Origin: Ophiura sarsii
Lineage: Eukaryota > Echinodermata > Ophiuroidea > Amphilepidida > Ophiuridae
Reading direction: 5' to 3'
Assembly (NCBI GenBank): GCA_035610835.1
Contig: CM069452.1
Coordinates: 29,686,143 to 29,750,142 of the forward strand
Length of the DNA: 64,000 nt
Translations under genes and position numbers: made by a program
The notes under the pieces: generated by a model
What the model was told of the DNA's origin: nothing
Seen by the model: the letters and a program-made list of their open reading frames with translations, nothing else
Databases searched by the model: none
In this document: positions 44,666 through 58,483 of the stretch, in pieces
Position numbering within the stretch: position 1 is the first letter of the stretch
Layout of the letters: every line of letters starts with the position of its first letter

Positions 44666-46667
44666 AGGTTGTTGACAGAACAGCGACGATAAGGATGTGG
44701 AACTTCAATCAAAGTTTATCATTATTTTGCTGATTACATATGTTACTTTGTGAAGTGCCATTCAAACTGTACTTCAGCTCTCAATTCTCAAACAGAGAAA
44801 CCACACATTGATGCATACACTGCCGCCTTCAAATGTGCAAGCAAAACAATGCTTGTAGTTGTTTGTCTGCACATAGCCATAGGTTTAAGCAAAGATAATC
44901 AATCCGCGTCAATGTCAGTCGATTCGTATAAGGAACTGCGAAAAACAGATCAAGATTTACAATTCAACGATCAATAACGTAACACTTTCAATATCCTTTT
45001 TTTATTTTATGAACGCCAACAATCGATACTAATTTTACACAGTAAATGGCATTCAGCTTCAAATTGTTTGCACGGTTTGATTACAACGCTATAGGCAATG
45101 TATAGATTGATGCACTACCTTTCTATGACCTACATTCTGTATCAGGGTAAGTATATGTTCCTAAAGGTTAGCAGATACTCAACAATCACCACATGTACCA
45201 GCTAGAGCCTCGGGGAAACTTGGATTTAGTTTTGGTTACTTATAAATGTGCCTATATAGCTGAAGCTGGTGCAAATCCATATCTAAAGCACTTCTTGAAC
45301 AAAAATAGGATCTTTGTATATAAAGAGCAAGTGTGAACAATAGTCCAACAGACATTAACAAGGTTAACCCTAACCCCCTCACACACTACAAAACCCAACC
45401 CTGCTACAATTTTGTACCGCTTGGCAGCCCAGTCTATTTAACACCACGCTCCACCAGGCATTCAATTGCGAAAAAACTTCAAATGGGCAGGGATTAAAAA
45501 TGTCAATGAAAGTGCAGAAGATAATAAGAGAGAACAACCACCCTAGCCCAAACATATAGAGAACAACTACATATGCCAGTGCAGATAATTGCTTTAAAAA
45601 TCAGGTTATAAATCATAAATTTAACAAGCACATGGTAAGCTTGAACAGATGAGATCCATAATATATCATATGCTATACATTGCTTACATTACATCTTTGG
45701 ATAGATGTAAAAACAGAAACAAATTGATTGATTAAACAAATACAAATCTGGGTTCATGAGATATGAATTTGAAAAGCATCCTCTATCACTATGTTTTTGA
45801 TATTTCACTTGCAACTACTTACTACACTCTTTCTTATAACTTTGCTGACTGAGAAGATGTCCCTTAACTTATATACACAGGTTTCACATTCAGATCACAC
45901 TACATTTCTATGTAATAACACCAGCGAGCGAACAGCTTGAACTATTGATTCAAACAGACGACTTGTTGATGATATCCCTGATTAAGTTGTCGTGTATATT
46001 GACATATCAAGTGTGTTACATGTTTGTTTGGAAAAGAAACAGTATCCTTTCTAACAGATTCGCTGTGAATCCTGAAGGGCCTAAATGTGGTTTGGATTAC
46101 AAATAATACACTATCGGCTACGGACCATCAACATGTGGTATTATGATGATTTGCTTAAGGAGATATCTCTCTTTCTTTATATTCCGTCTAGACACGGTAA
46201 CTAAACTTGATTAATAATGACCTTTCATATTATATCTTCTTTTACATGGGGCTTAAAGGTAAGGTCATTGCCTTTAATACATAAAAAATATCTTGCTTAA
46301 GAGTTACAGGTCTGTTAATGGAGGATAATGCATAGTGATACTCATACCTCCAAATTAAAAGCCTCATAAATAGGCCCATCCATATATAGATATATTTGCT
46401 AATTGTTACATGTGTATTTTCTTTCTTTCAGACCGTGATCATTGTTAATGTTAATAAACACTACCAAAGCTTTAAATAAACAGCGATCTTATTATTTACG
46501 AACACAGTCTGCCTTTATTTGGATCGTGTTTGTCCCCACATCGATTTCAATTCCAATTATCGGAATCATGGGATGAAGGGATTCCAATAATTATATCGAA
46601 GATTGAAGTAAAAAACCAAAGTACCTTGATAGAGCAAGTGCTTGAGAAGTAGTTTGATGCTCTGTCA
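44666..46667. other. Spacer sequence, no supported gene; dispersed repeat at 45318-45570
   Basis: The segment 45318-45570 is related to 3891-4135 in copy 1. The remainder shows no recognised feature. Confidence 0.5.
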
Positions 46668-47053
46668 GTTTAAAAAAATTATGAGAAAACCCCGCTATAC
46701 ATCATCATGTGATGTCACTTTCAGGGTTTGGAGACAAGCATGATATAACATGACTATAAGATCATTGTCCTTTTCAGTTGTTCGCGAGTATAGTAGTTTA
46801 GCGCAATCCCTTAAAGCGATCTCGCGTCTTGCGTTACAAAACACGAGGCGTTGATGCAGCTGCAAGGTGCTGCAGGTGAAGGTAAAACTACCTTGTCATG
46901 TCATAACGTATTATATTAAACGGATCTCACGGTATGATGTTCCTATTTATATGAAAAAACCGCGATTTATATCACATTATCGTAATGGGCATTTATATAT
47001 GTGGAAAAGCTTTTCAGGTGACGAATGAAATATCTTAAATGTGTCAAAGTGGT

Positions 47054-47067
47054 GGGGGGGGGGGGGG
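47054..47067 (+). repeat. Poly-G tract (14 G)
   Basis: Counterpart of the 23 G tract at 3570. Confidence 0.9.
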
Positions 47068-49706
47068 AACCTGTTCAACGGTACCGACCCATTTTTAGTT
47101 TTAAAAATTGTGTTTAAAAGTTTTTGATTTGGTCCAATTTTCAGAAACACAACTTATATGATCATAACACCTTTTATTGTTCAAGTTCCATTGATGGGGG
47201 AAAGCCAGGATATCTGCATATAGCCATCTTTCATATGAGCAGCTTATCTAGAAATTATGAACAACCATTTCTTTCTGCGAATGTTGCCTCTTTTTCAAAT
47301 TTAACGAGTGATTTTCTGTCAATCAATACATGGATCCATGTTGTTGCCTGAGGTTGTCTCATTACAAGCACGAAGAACAGGAACAAGTCCCTTCAGGTTA
47401 TAGATGTAGTGATCGATTTACGTAAGTAATTCATGCAACAGGTGTGCTAGTACGCGTATGTTTGTTTTTTGTCTGTGTTAGAATATGGCTAGACCTTTAA
47501 ACATGCACGAACAAAATGATAAACTCACTGTTTGAGACACGCATAACACGATGAGTTTGAAGATAATTGTTGAACAGTATTACACGCAGTGCAGCCAAGA
47601 GCCATGTGATGCATACTACAGACAATTTCCAGTTCATGTCATTAAAGATGTGGGTGTATTTGTCAGGTATGACTGCATGGTAGGTATGAAGATGTCCCCC
47701 TGGGGTACTGGGGCAGTGATTGATTTGTGAAAGTAATGTATATGCAACAGGTGGCCCTTGTGTTGTGTTTTGTCTGGGTTATGAACGAAGTACACGGCTA
47801 GACCATTAAACATACAAGATGGTATGTCGCAATGGGGGATACATGACCCATCGAAAGGTTGTCGGCCAACTGATTCAAGACACGCCTAAGCCTGACAAGA
47901 AGTGTTTCAAGTTGTTATAAACGATTAATCCAAACGCATAGGGAAAAGGATCGTGATACATACAGTATGAGTTAATTGTATTGTTCATATCATTCATGAT
48001 CTAGACTATTTATACTACGGTATGAAATGGTTTAAGCACGTCATTACATCCCTGGGATCATGTCTGCAGGTACAATGTGCATGAAGTAAAGTCAAAAGTC
48101 TAGTATTGAAAGGCAGGCCAATATACGCACGTTTCTCTGTGTTTGCGTGATACCCTTGAAATCACGTTCTGCACAAAGTGCCGGTGCGCCGATTCAGTAT
48201 CCAGCATGTTGACATTGCATAACGGGTGCAAAGCAGACCACAGTGGAAGACGATCGAGCTTAAAGTTCTAAATTAAAAGTTTTAGGTCTGAATGTATGTG
48301 TAGATAACCTCATACTAGGTACTGTGATATTCAAATGAATACAAGTTTTGCTACCTTAACATTATAATGTTACCGACTATCATTGTTTTCTGACGTCCTT
48401 CTTTCGCTAGTAAAACTAATAGGTGAGATTTAAACATCTTTTTGTTTCTATAAATTGAATGTCAATATAAGTGTGACAAATCGCCTCCTAGCAAATCGGG
48501 CAAGAGAGAGAAGTGGGAGAGAGGGGAGGGAGGGAGGGGAGAGACAACGGGTGCCAATAATTACTTATAGGAGATACTGGTAGGTTTCCTTCCATCACAA
48601 ATCTAAAATATCATGCATTGTGTTAATGCCCTGTCAGTTGACGGGAAAAGTCGACATTGAAGCTAGTCAGTGTAAAATAATACAACAGGTCCTCAATGAT
48701 GAATAGCTAACGTCAATATAATTCAATCCTTAAAACGTATCGGAATTTGTAAAACTCTACTTTTATTATCATTTTCATAAAGATGCAATTGGAAAGGGAA
48801 TATAAAAATGTAACCCAATTCCATTACCTTAAATGGGCATAAACCTAAAGCGGTTTAAATTTGAGTTATTCCATTTCCGATTTCACCACGGAAGGGAAGG
48901 GAATTGCTGTATTATATTGCGATAACCATAATGCTGCGTTGCACTCCTCAAGCATGTCTCGTCAAGGTCAGTGACCAAATGGGAAATGGCTTTGATACAC
49001 AGCACAGTGATAATCAATCAACATGAAAATGTGGTATTTCATGTGGCTACAGACATTAACTATTCCTCTAGTGATTTCTCTTATATGTGACTAGTCATTT
49101 CCGCTGCAGCATTTCATATTGAGAATCTATTTAACAAAATAACAGTTAGAATATTGAAATCTCTGGAATGTTTGATAACATAATGTAAATGGAGCTCATA
49201 CTCAGCTATGATCTAGAACAGACTAAATTAATTTGACTATTACGGCTGTGATTTTGAATGTGTTGGTGCATACCACACTAAAATGTGCCAATAGGCCCCA
49301 GGTCAACTGTTACAACATACTTGATTTGATTATTAGGTTGACACTGAAAGATGCCATCATGCTGTAAGGTCAAATATAAACTAGTTTTCCTCAGTTTCAT
49401 GCGTGCATAGCTTTTAAAATAATCTACTTTCACATTGCCTTTGGTACGTGAAATAATTATTAGACATAACGTCTGTCATATTTTAAAATTTGAATTGTTA
49501 TTATTCATGTTTCCCTTTTAGCCTGATTAACATGTGATATCGCTGTTTACTTCACATCCCTGCATTCTTACTTTAGTAGAATGGTACAATCCTCTTTGGA
49601 GAAGTTGAATGCAGGCGCTGATACCACTTTTCGAATTGAATGTGTTTATAAAATAATGAGCATGAACCGCTGACAGGCATGGATGCCTAACAACAATGAA
49701 GTATGA

Positions 49707-50655
49707 TTCAACAACTCCCCCATACCTTAAGTACAGTGACAAAGCGTTGTTGATTTGAGATAAACTCACTGTTCATATGCAAATTACTAGGATAGCGAAC
49801 CTTATTTGGAAACCGCAAAATTGTAAACAAACAAGAATGTCGGGAAAAATGTTCGCAAAATTTGTTCATTTTTTCGGCGTATAAATGCATTTCGCCATGC
49901 AATCCTTAAAGTTAGCAAATAACTTTATATACCGAAATGTAGCTATATCCCTGAGGAAAATATTTTTGGCGAGGGCCATATGTAAAGGATCACTTCTAAA
50001 GCCACAATTTTAGCCGAACCGTCGCTACCTGAGCACAAGAGAATCGCCTTTTTTGCATCATCGCGGCGAAATGTGTTCGCTTTGATCTACAGGACCGTAT
50101 CACTATTGAAACGGAGGGGTGTGTTTTGATTTTATACAAATATTCTATAAACATGTATCAAAATGTGTTGTGTAAATTAAACGCATTCTTGATTTAATTT
50201 TTCTCTGAATGTTAAAGGTGGTGTGTGAATAAAATGCTATTTACAAAATATTTTTGATTTCACAATTACTTGCGAAATAATTTGTCTTCTCTCATGTTTA
50301 CCTTTTGTAACCCAACCCATTCTGAAGTTCCATCGCCTATTTACGGGGAACGGACGATGTCCAAATAAGGGCCTAATTATAATAAACGTAAACTTTTTTT
50401 TCTCGATTTTTAAAGAGCAGCTATTTTTTATGTCAAATTAAGCCTATTAAAACAAGTTTTGTACTTGTTTTCATTAATTATCCAAAACGATATTCACATT
50501 TGAATGATGTAAATATGTTTGGTCGTTCCGTCTTCGTCGTTGTTTATCTTGAATCGACAACGGTAAGACGGGTTTATTTTGCTCGGAAACCCGTCTTACC
50601 GTTGTCGATTCAAGATAAACAACTCCGAAACCTTATTGAACCCCTAATTAAATTA
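49707..50655. mobile_element. Copy-2-specific insertion of about 0.95 kb, type unknown
   Basis: Copy 1 passes directly from GAAGTATGATTTAACCCC to AGTTATTGGAACATATC (about 16520-16550). In copy 2 these are separated by about 950 bp. A degenerate direct repeat (ACAACTCC, then ACCTTA) sits near both ends. No TIR or coding motif is seen. A perfect hairpin lies near its right end. Confidence 0.6.
50539..50623. repeat. Perfect 37 bp inverted repeat with 11 nt loop
   Basis: The left arm 50539-50575 (starting GTTGTTTATCTTG) and right arm 50587-50623 are exact reverse complements over 37 bp. The loop is ATTTTGCTCGG. Pairing stops abruptly outside. The stem length resembles a miRNA precursor, but perfect pairing is more typical of a very young inverted duplication or a cruciform/foldback end. 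Confidence 0.95.
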
Positions 50656-50879
50656 CAGTTATTGGAACATATCTTCTGTATTGTAATTTCTGCAAAAGCT
50701 GATATCATATATACATGCTGTATGACCGAAATGTTTATGATCAATATGGGCATTGGTAGTCTGTTCCCTCATCAGAATGTTGCCTATTTTTTTGTAAGGG
50801 GAAGTGTTTTTGATTAGCATATACATCATATCACACATCTAAAAGATAAATGTCAAATTTAATTATAAGTGTATTTCAG

Positions 50880-51205
50880 TCTAGCTGGGTTCTATTACAT
50901 GCTGGATTTATGACCATTTTGTCACATTGAAATAAAATGAAACATACTTTAATGAAAAAATATGACACAGTGATTGCATATACACATTAGTTGTTTATTT
51001 TACCTTCAATAATAATGTAGGCATTCAACCGTCTACTTCATTACAGTATGTACAATATATAATATGTTAAATTTACAATATAAACAATATTCATATCTAT
51101 ATATATATTCACAATGTTTCATAAAAAATCAAGTATCACACACTGATTCCATAATGGACGGATATTACAGGTGAATACAATGGTAATTCAACACTCTGGA
51201 CGGAA
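50880..51205. other. High-identity block, copy 2
   Basis: Counterpart of 16740-17070, with about three substitutions between the copies. Confidence 0.3.
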
Positions 51206-53779
51206 ATATAATCACAATTCAATCATTATTGTTTTATGTTTGAATAAATAATTTAGCTTAAAATATTTCTCTGGTAGACATCTGGTCTCTATAGACAGGT
51301 AGGACTTTCTTACCTTTATATCACATATATCTAAAACAATATGTCAAATTTATTTATTTATAAGTCAGATCAAATATCCTCACTTCAATAGTTTAAATAG
51401 AAAGCTGATTTTGTTTGAAGTTTTGTTTGACAACATAGAAGTGGTCAGTTCTTACCTTATTTGGGACACACATGTACCTTGTAACACAAATTTGACATAC
51501 GATATACTTCCAGATATATTTACCACTCATGTTTTATATGTCAGTGATGATATGACATTAATACTGCACACTCTAATAAGTAAAACAAGATGCAATAAAT
51601 CCACCTGGCGTGAGGAGGCTAAAGGCTTCTCATTCATCATATGAGTGGTTAAATTTAGATACACAGGGTGAGTCAAAAAACTATTCAACTTTGGGATTTT
51701 ACAATAACACCATCTGGCATGAAGGGGCTAAGCTTCTTATTCATCGTACAACGGGTTTTAGATATAATGAAAGCAAAGAAATGCTATAGAGAAGATAGGG
51801 TCCACCACCATTTTCTGTTCTCTTTAAGGTCTTAAATAGTGTATTCTCTGCCTGCCTTTGCAGGGACAAATCTCCTGCTTAATCTGTTGAATAACAACAT
51901 CAAATGTGTAAACGGCATGCATAAATGCAGAGAGCTGTAAACCAAGATATTAGATTGTTTGCACATTGTACCTGTGGTCCTGCTAAAAAAAAGTGCATCA
52001 CACTAATATCTTTGAAAAGAGCTATCAATTCTATGATAGAATGCAAACATCAATGTGTAAAACAGAGTCAGAGAATAGTGTACATCAAAGCCATGCATTA
52101 GTCAATCATATGATTAAAGGGTTGAAATAGGACAATGTGTATACCTGTGACCTTATATTTCATCATAAAGGGATTCAAGAAATCAGGAACACTCAAGTTT
52201 AGACCAACTTAGTTTAACAGCACGTTTGGTAAATGTATATATCAGACATTGAAATCATAACCATACTTTTAAAAAGTCCACTCACCCCAGGAAGAAACGG
52301 GTATTGAAGAGATTGCAATGCTTACTTACACACATGTACGGTAACACAAATGCAATGGGTTCTTTCTATGTAGGATCTGAACAGAGTGCCCACATAGACT
52401 CAAAAATATTGCATAAGGAGTATTATCTGATGAAATCCACTTCACACAAAATACAAGATCCTTAATTTCACACACCACTCTTATGAATTCACCATACTAT
52501 TATTTGGCTTTGAAATAGTCTAAAAATTCTGTTGGTGCTTTCTCTTTTATTTAAACTGACTATAGTAACATCCTTACTGTCATACTGTTATCTTGAAATT
52601 CACTTGGAGTGGATGTATATCGCTCATTTATTTTTGAAATTCATTGTACCGCTAAAGCCTTGATATCTTTGGCAAATAATGCATTGCATTAAATAACCAT
52701 TATTTCCCCTTCAATATTTGTATTATTTTCTTCAAAACGTTAACATATCTTTATAAGATAAACCAATATGAAAGTGCCACCAATGTGCCACCAATGTGCC
52801 TGTAATAAAAGAGAAATCCTATAGTACTCATCATCACTGTATCTACCAGCAAATATAATAAACACTTTACAGGCATCTGCAGACTGCAGACATTCCAAAA
52901 GTGAACGAAATGTTTCAAATATGTCAGCATTATTTAATTTCATCACTATATTTGGTATCACCATGAGAAATGCATTGAGATATATACAAACATACATAGT
53001 ATTGGTTCAGTAATCCTTGAGATCGCCTTTGAAAATTGGGAAGGTTTCTGAAAAATCTGTTGTGTATATGGTAAAACTAATAGCCGTGCGGAAAGAGTTA
53101 ATATCCAAATTGTTAGCAAGATCTTTGTCAAATTGTTAGCAAGATCTTTGTCAAAGGCAAGCTCATTATCATTCTGTCTTTGATAAAGATCATGCATGGA
53201 TATAGAAAGACCAGGCCCCTATAACTATGTCTGTACTTCACAAAGCAGGCTGTAGATGAGCAGTCTCTATAAGCTTAATCACCAACATAATGTGATGTGA
53301 TCAAGCAAATCAAGTCCGAATTTGCAAATATTGATTTTAAGATATAGCCATACAAAGGAGATAACGTCTTTTGTTTCCTAGTGTTTTTGCAACTGTCCAA
53401 GTGCTCATATCTGTGGAACCAATTGACCAATTTTAATGGTGTATTCTGCAAAATGTAGCTTTTTAATTGATGTATGCAATCAAGTAGAACAATCAAAATT
53501 GAATCCAACCGACTTTAGTCTCATTTGCTTGATCACACCACATATTATTAAGTATGATTTTATCTGAAGACTATTATATAACCACATCATTTGTGTCTAT
53601 ACTTTTAATAAATTCAAACAATTCAATCTTTTATTAAACCATTTGTGGGAGACTTCTCATTTCCAGGGATTTTAAAGTCACCCAATTGTCTTGGCAATTG
53701 TTATCACCACACTAAATACATGATTATGATTTTCTAAAATGAATAATAAAATATTAACTGTCTGAAACATGTATCGCCA

Positions 53780-53941
53780 TCAATACAATGCTATTGACTG
53801 AATTGGTGGTAATTCCGCTAACGGTAATTTAACCCCTACTGACAGAGTGTGTCGTTCCAAAGCCTGCTGTCTTCTTTCTTGTTGCAACCAATAGAGCATC
53901 TCGGTACAGTCCACCTTCATTTTGTCTAGGTATGGGCGACC
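53780..53941 (-). CDS. Candidate terminal exon of an unknown minus-strand gene (copy 2)
   Basis: Identical over the 162 bp to 19712-19873, with a GTATTTGACAG acceptor on the minus strand (one base different from copy 1 in the intron). The open frame begins GRPYLDKMKV and ends SIALY-stop. No upstream exon is firmly identified in either copy. Function unknown. Confidence 0.4.
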   Translation of the reverse strand, partial: GRPYLDKMKVDCTEMLYWLQQERRQQALERHTLSVGVKLPLAELPPIQSIALY

Positions 53942-54507
53942 CTGTCAAATACACACACACAAAAAATCAATGTTATCAACATTTTACAGATTTAGTATTA
54001 AACAAGCAAGTATTTATAAACATTTTCTGAAGAAGTTGATATAATCATATAAGCAAATAATATTGATATCACACATGCAAAGAACTTATGAGAAGATGAT
54101 TAAAATACCAACAAAGCCAGAGTTGACTACCCATTGTATCAAATGATAGAACAAGAAACTGTTGCAGAAGATGCACAAATGTTTAATCTAGGAGTCAACT
54201 TTTGATCCATACTTTCTAATATAAAATGTTCTTTATTGGCTATATAATACATTTCAACCTGCAAAAAGTTGAAAATATTTAAGAGACATTTTATATATCA
54301 CGCACTATACAAACCAATTAGCAACATTTAATATGTTTCTAATTTAACGTTTTCTTAATTGGTTATAATACATTTCAACCTGCAAAAAACTGAAAATAAT
54401 GTGACAGACATTTTATGTCATAGAACCATGCAAGCCATAACATATTACATACATTGGCTATAAAATCTCAACCAGGAAAAAGTTGAACATGTGACTGACA
54501 TACTATA

Positions 54508-54792
54508 CAGGGTGTTTTAAAAAAATGTGCACAGATTTTTCTTAACCTTGATGTGTGCATCGAACCATGATATTGTTGTTGTTGGTATAAAGCATATCTA
54601 ATCTAGTTTATTCTGAAAAAAATTAATTAATAAACTGAAAAATATGCAAAATGTGACAGGTTTTGTAAGCTGAGACCCCTATTTTCTCTATTCCCATGGC
54701 CATTTACAAAGGAATAATGTTATGGTTCAATGCACACATCAAAGTCAGAGGGCAATTTCAATCTGTGCCCAGATTTTTGTTAATTCACCCTG
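54508..54792. mobile_element. TA-flanked MITE with CAGGGTG ends (copy 2)
   Basis: TA-CAGGGTGTTTTAAAAAAA at the left and TTAATTCACCCTG-TA at the right. CACAGATTTTT-like words also face each other. It is the older, better preserved counterpart of 20468-20725. Confidence 0.8.
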
Positions 54793-55780
54793 TATGTCAC
54801 TGCAAATATGCAAACCAAAATGTACACATGGAGAAAATGTAAATCATAGAAGAACCTGCACTTGGCATGAATTGCATGCAGGCCAATGTCTATACATTGC
54901 ATCATGCTTAATGATCTTTGACTTTGCACAAGTACATAATATTTGAAAGAAAAATGTCCTTCAGCTCTTTGGTACTAAGATATTGTCTGTAGTTTACAGT
55001 AAACCCTCCAATTTGTAGGGAGATACTAATACAGTCTGGCGTAAGATCTTTTATTTTGTAGAAAATATCTCATCAGCATTATTTGCAGAACAAGCTTTTT
55101 ATATAATTATATTTGAATATGCATATCAACTAAGATTTTTAAATCAAACTTCCCGTTGACTTGTATTAAACATTTTGTATGTAACAACTATTTTAAGTCA
55201 ATTTGTTATAATTCCCCATGTTTTATTGATTTAATAAACCTGACACTTATATTCACAAACATAAATCATACAACATCTGTAATGGCTTAATGAGTAACCG
55301 CTCTTTTCGAACTACGATGTTGCAAAATATTTGAAGAAAAACACTTGACATTTATTCCAAATTAATATCTACAACCCATGATTTGTTGCTCATAAATAGA
55401 AACAGGCCACGTACTCCCTGCACAATTACCAACCTCCTTGACAGTAATCAGTGTGCCAGAGTAGATTTATGGATATCTTTGAAATCACACTTTATTAAAT
55501 GCAGATGTCACCCATAGATTATTAGTAATATTAGATGGTCAAGATGAGCTACTCAGAAATGTGTGCCATTGCATCTATGATTTAGCAGCGAACTTGTTTT
55601 AAATGATTTCCCCAGAGGGACGGTTATATGGTTAAATGGAGAGGAATACATGATGTGTAATATGTATTTGTCTTGAAAGTGGAACACTTACACAAAGCAA
55701 AATATCTTAACCCGAGAAGGATTATGCCCCAAGTGACTGCCCCAGACATGATTTCGAACATTTTACGAGTATATAAAGAA

Positions 55781-56811
55781 CTAGGCGGTCACCCGGGTTT
55801 GGCGGTTCTCGGGTTTGGTGGTTTGTAGAATGCATGCATAAAGCCCGATCGGACAAACTTTGAAAATTCGACCCTAGACGACCTTTGACCCCGGACAACC
55901 CAAGAAAAGCAAAGCCGTTTTATTTTTTCCACGCTCGACTCGTATTCGGGCTTCCCGTCACCGAGTTTAAGCCCGATCGGACAAACTTTGAAAATTCGAC
56001 CCCTAGACGACCTTTGACCCCGGAAGACCCGACAAACGCTAACCCGTTTTATTTTTGCCACGCTCGCCTCGCATCGAGCATTGTGATCACCGAGTTTAAG
56101 CACGATCCGACCAACTTCAAAAAGTTGACCCCTAAATGACCTTTGACCTCGTATGCTCTAGCGAATGCGAACTTGCTCTTGCGGGGACCGAACAAACAGA
56201 TCACCGAGTTTCTCATCACCGAGTTTAAGCTCGATCGGACAAACTTTAAAAATTCGACCCCTAGACGACTTTTGACCCCGGACGACCCAAGAAAAGCAAA
56301 GCCGTTTTATTTTTTCCACGCTCGACTCGCATTCGGCTTCCCGTCCCCGAGTTTAAGCCCGATCGGACAAACTTTGAAAATTCGACCCTTAGACGACCTT
56401 TGACCCCGGACGACCCAAGAAAAGCAAAGCCGTTTTATTTTTTCCACGCTCGACTCGCATTCGGGCTTCCCGTCACCGAGTTTAAGCCCGATCGGACAAA
56501 CTTTGAAAATTTGACCCCTAGACGACCTTGGACCCCGGAAGACCCGACAAACGCTAACCCGTTTAATTTTTGCCACGCTCGCCTCGCACCGAGCATTGCG
56601 ATCACCGAGTTTAAGCAGGATCCGACCAACTTCAAAAAGTTGACCCCTAGATGACCTTTGACCTCGTACGCTCTAGCGAATGCAAACTTGCTCTTGCGGG
56701 GACCGAGCTGCACCCACCCACCGAGTTTGAACGCCGCCCGACCCCGGGAAGGCGACGAAAAAGCGTGCACAGACAGACAGACAGAGAGTAGTGTATTATA
56801 ATATAGATAGA
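55781..56811 (-). mobile_element. Helitron-like element (1031 bp) with tandem-repeat core
   Basis: Copy 1 (second tandem unit, about 22553) has the intact site ACAGAATGCTCAT. In copy 2 the sequence is split exactly between A and T: AAAGAA, then CTAGGCGG and so on to ATATAGATAGA, then TGCTCAT, with no target duplication. Read on the minus strand the element begins TCTATCTATATTATAATACA and ends CCGCCTAG. A 5' TC, a 3' CTRR and insertion between A and T without duplication are the Helitron signature. A strong 3' hairpin is not obvious (only ACCCGGGT near the end), which is the weak point. The core is seven repeats of about 129 bp. It has no Rep/helicase and is non-autonomous. Confidence 0.75.
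55842..56745 (+). repeat. 129 bp tandem repeats in X-Y-Z-X-X-Y-Z order
   Basis: The word GATCGGACAAAC or GATCCGACCAAC recurs about every 129 bp (starts near 55844, 55972, 56101, 56230, 56360, 56488 and 56617). Units 1, 4 and 5 carry AAGAAAAGCAAAGCCG, units 2 and 6 carry GACAAACGCTAACCCG, and units 3 and 7 carry TGACCTCGTA and CTCTAGCGAATGC. The period is 43 codons, so ORFs stay open through several units on both strands. Confidence 0.85.
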
Positions 56812-56909
56812 TGCTCATAATTTGATGACATTTTGACTTTGGAGAAAAAAGAAATATGACCACAGGCAAGCATCATGTCGTTCAGTCAAACCCTGCAGGT
56901 ATCTCCATC

Positions 56910-57100
56910 CTGCCCTTCACCAAGTATAAAGTAATACTTCCTATGTGTCTAACATTGGCAATCGGCTCTACACATGTTCAAGGGCCAAAACACATCTATC
57001 AAAACATTGTGCTCTTGCCCCTGAACATGTATAAAGTAACACTTCCTATGAATAGCAGTTGGGCAGTTACTTTATGCACTTTATACATGCTGAAGGGCCG
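56910..57100. repeat. Foldback repeat with CTGCCCTTCA ends (copy 2)
   Basis: Same outer and inner inverted arms as 22650-22853. Confidence 0.65.
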
Positions 57101-57876
57101 GAAAACATGCAAGGTTTTTACAGAACAGCTTTATCAATAATATTATGTTGTAACATAATAATGTATGGGGACTCTAATTGAGCTCCACATCTGATCATGA
57201 CGGGTTACTTTGCTATCTTGTATACCCTTTAATCCAAATAAATTATCCACACTCTTCATATGTATGGGTATTATCATCTGGATAAAGCATGTCCCAATTA
57301 TAATTCATTTACAGCTGCATGAATGCCTTAAGATCCACATTGAGGCCTACATCTCTTTATCTAACCTCATTTTATAGTGACCTCTATTGAAAATATATGA
57401 TCAATCCTAAAGCATTTTGATAAGGCCGGTTCAACACTCCATTTAAAGCTTGCAGATATAGCGCAGAGCTAAGTCAAATCTTTACCGCCAGTATGTAAAT
57501 GGTTATAATAAATCTAAGCCAACTATTCCACAACTCTCGCGAGGTGATCAAACCAAGTTGACTAAATACAGTTATATTTTTGATACAATTTTATTAGGCA
57601 ACAATAAATATAAAAACAATAATCTAAGCTTTATAAACATTAGTGTATGTCAGCAAATAAAAAGGAAATATTTTTAACATTTAATTGTGTGGTTTTTTTC
57701 AAAAAAATATTTGATAATGCTAAAACATCAAAACTTTCTGATTATTTTCCCCCAGAAAACTCAACCATTATCATTGTTGCGAATGAGGAAGCATGGCCAA
57801 GGATTATATCAGTCGATATTGCACTTTAGGGAGGTGATGGGGTAAATTAAAAAAGATGGAAGTGAACTCTTTATTT

Positions 57877-58207
57877 AAAAACCTTTCTTATGGATTTGCT
57901 GCCAACTTGGCGGAGTACAGTAGCTTACAGTGCCCCCCTTTCCGGGAATTTGTTGTTGTTGAATGGACAGTTCCCAAGTAAATTACATACTTCTAAATTA
58001 TGTTTACTCAACGGTGACAGAAGACTGATGTAATAAGGCTTCACATTCATTTCAAATGTAGCGCATAACTGCAATCACAAATTATCAGCTCATGTTCAAA
58101 ATGGATTCTCTAATGAATGATGAAATTACACGTAGCTGGCATAAATCTTTAGCATTTACTCTTGTGATTCTTTTGATAACCACCCACTCACAACTCAATA
58201 CGATGTA
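57877..58207. other. Near-identical block, copy 2
   Basis: Counterpart of 23528-23857, with one substitution and one extra C. Confidence 0.35.
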
Positions 58208-58483
58208 CAACGAGAGCTTCATGTTGTGAATGCAGTTTCTTCATTATACCTATGGAATTCAATAACTGATATATAACTAACTGTTTACTAACTAAACTCA
58301 AAATCAAATCATCTTTTCTATATATGACTGTACGGTCAATATGTGTACTGTGCGGCAAAAGGGTCCAGTTACCGGTAAAATGAATTTTAAGGTATTGATG
58401 GAAAAACATAGAAAATAAAGATAATTTCCTTAAGTTTACTTCATAAAAATAGCAGTATTGTATCTAACCCACAAAGGTGTAAT

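Noticed and set aside
45363..45376. Telomere-like AACCCTAACCCC word
   Set aside because: A single short occurrence, not an interstitial telomere array.
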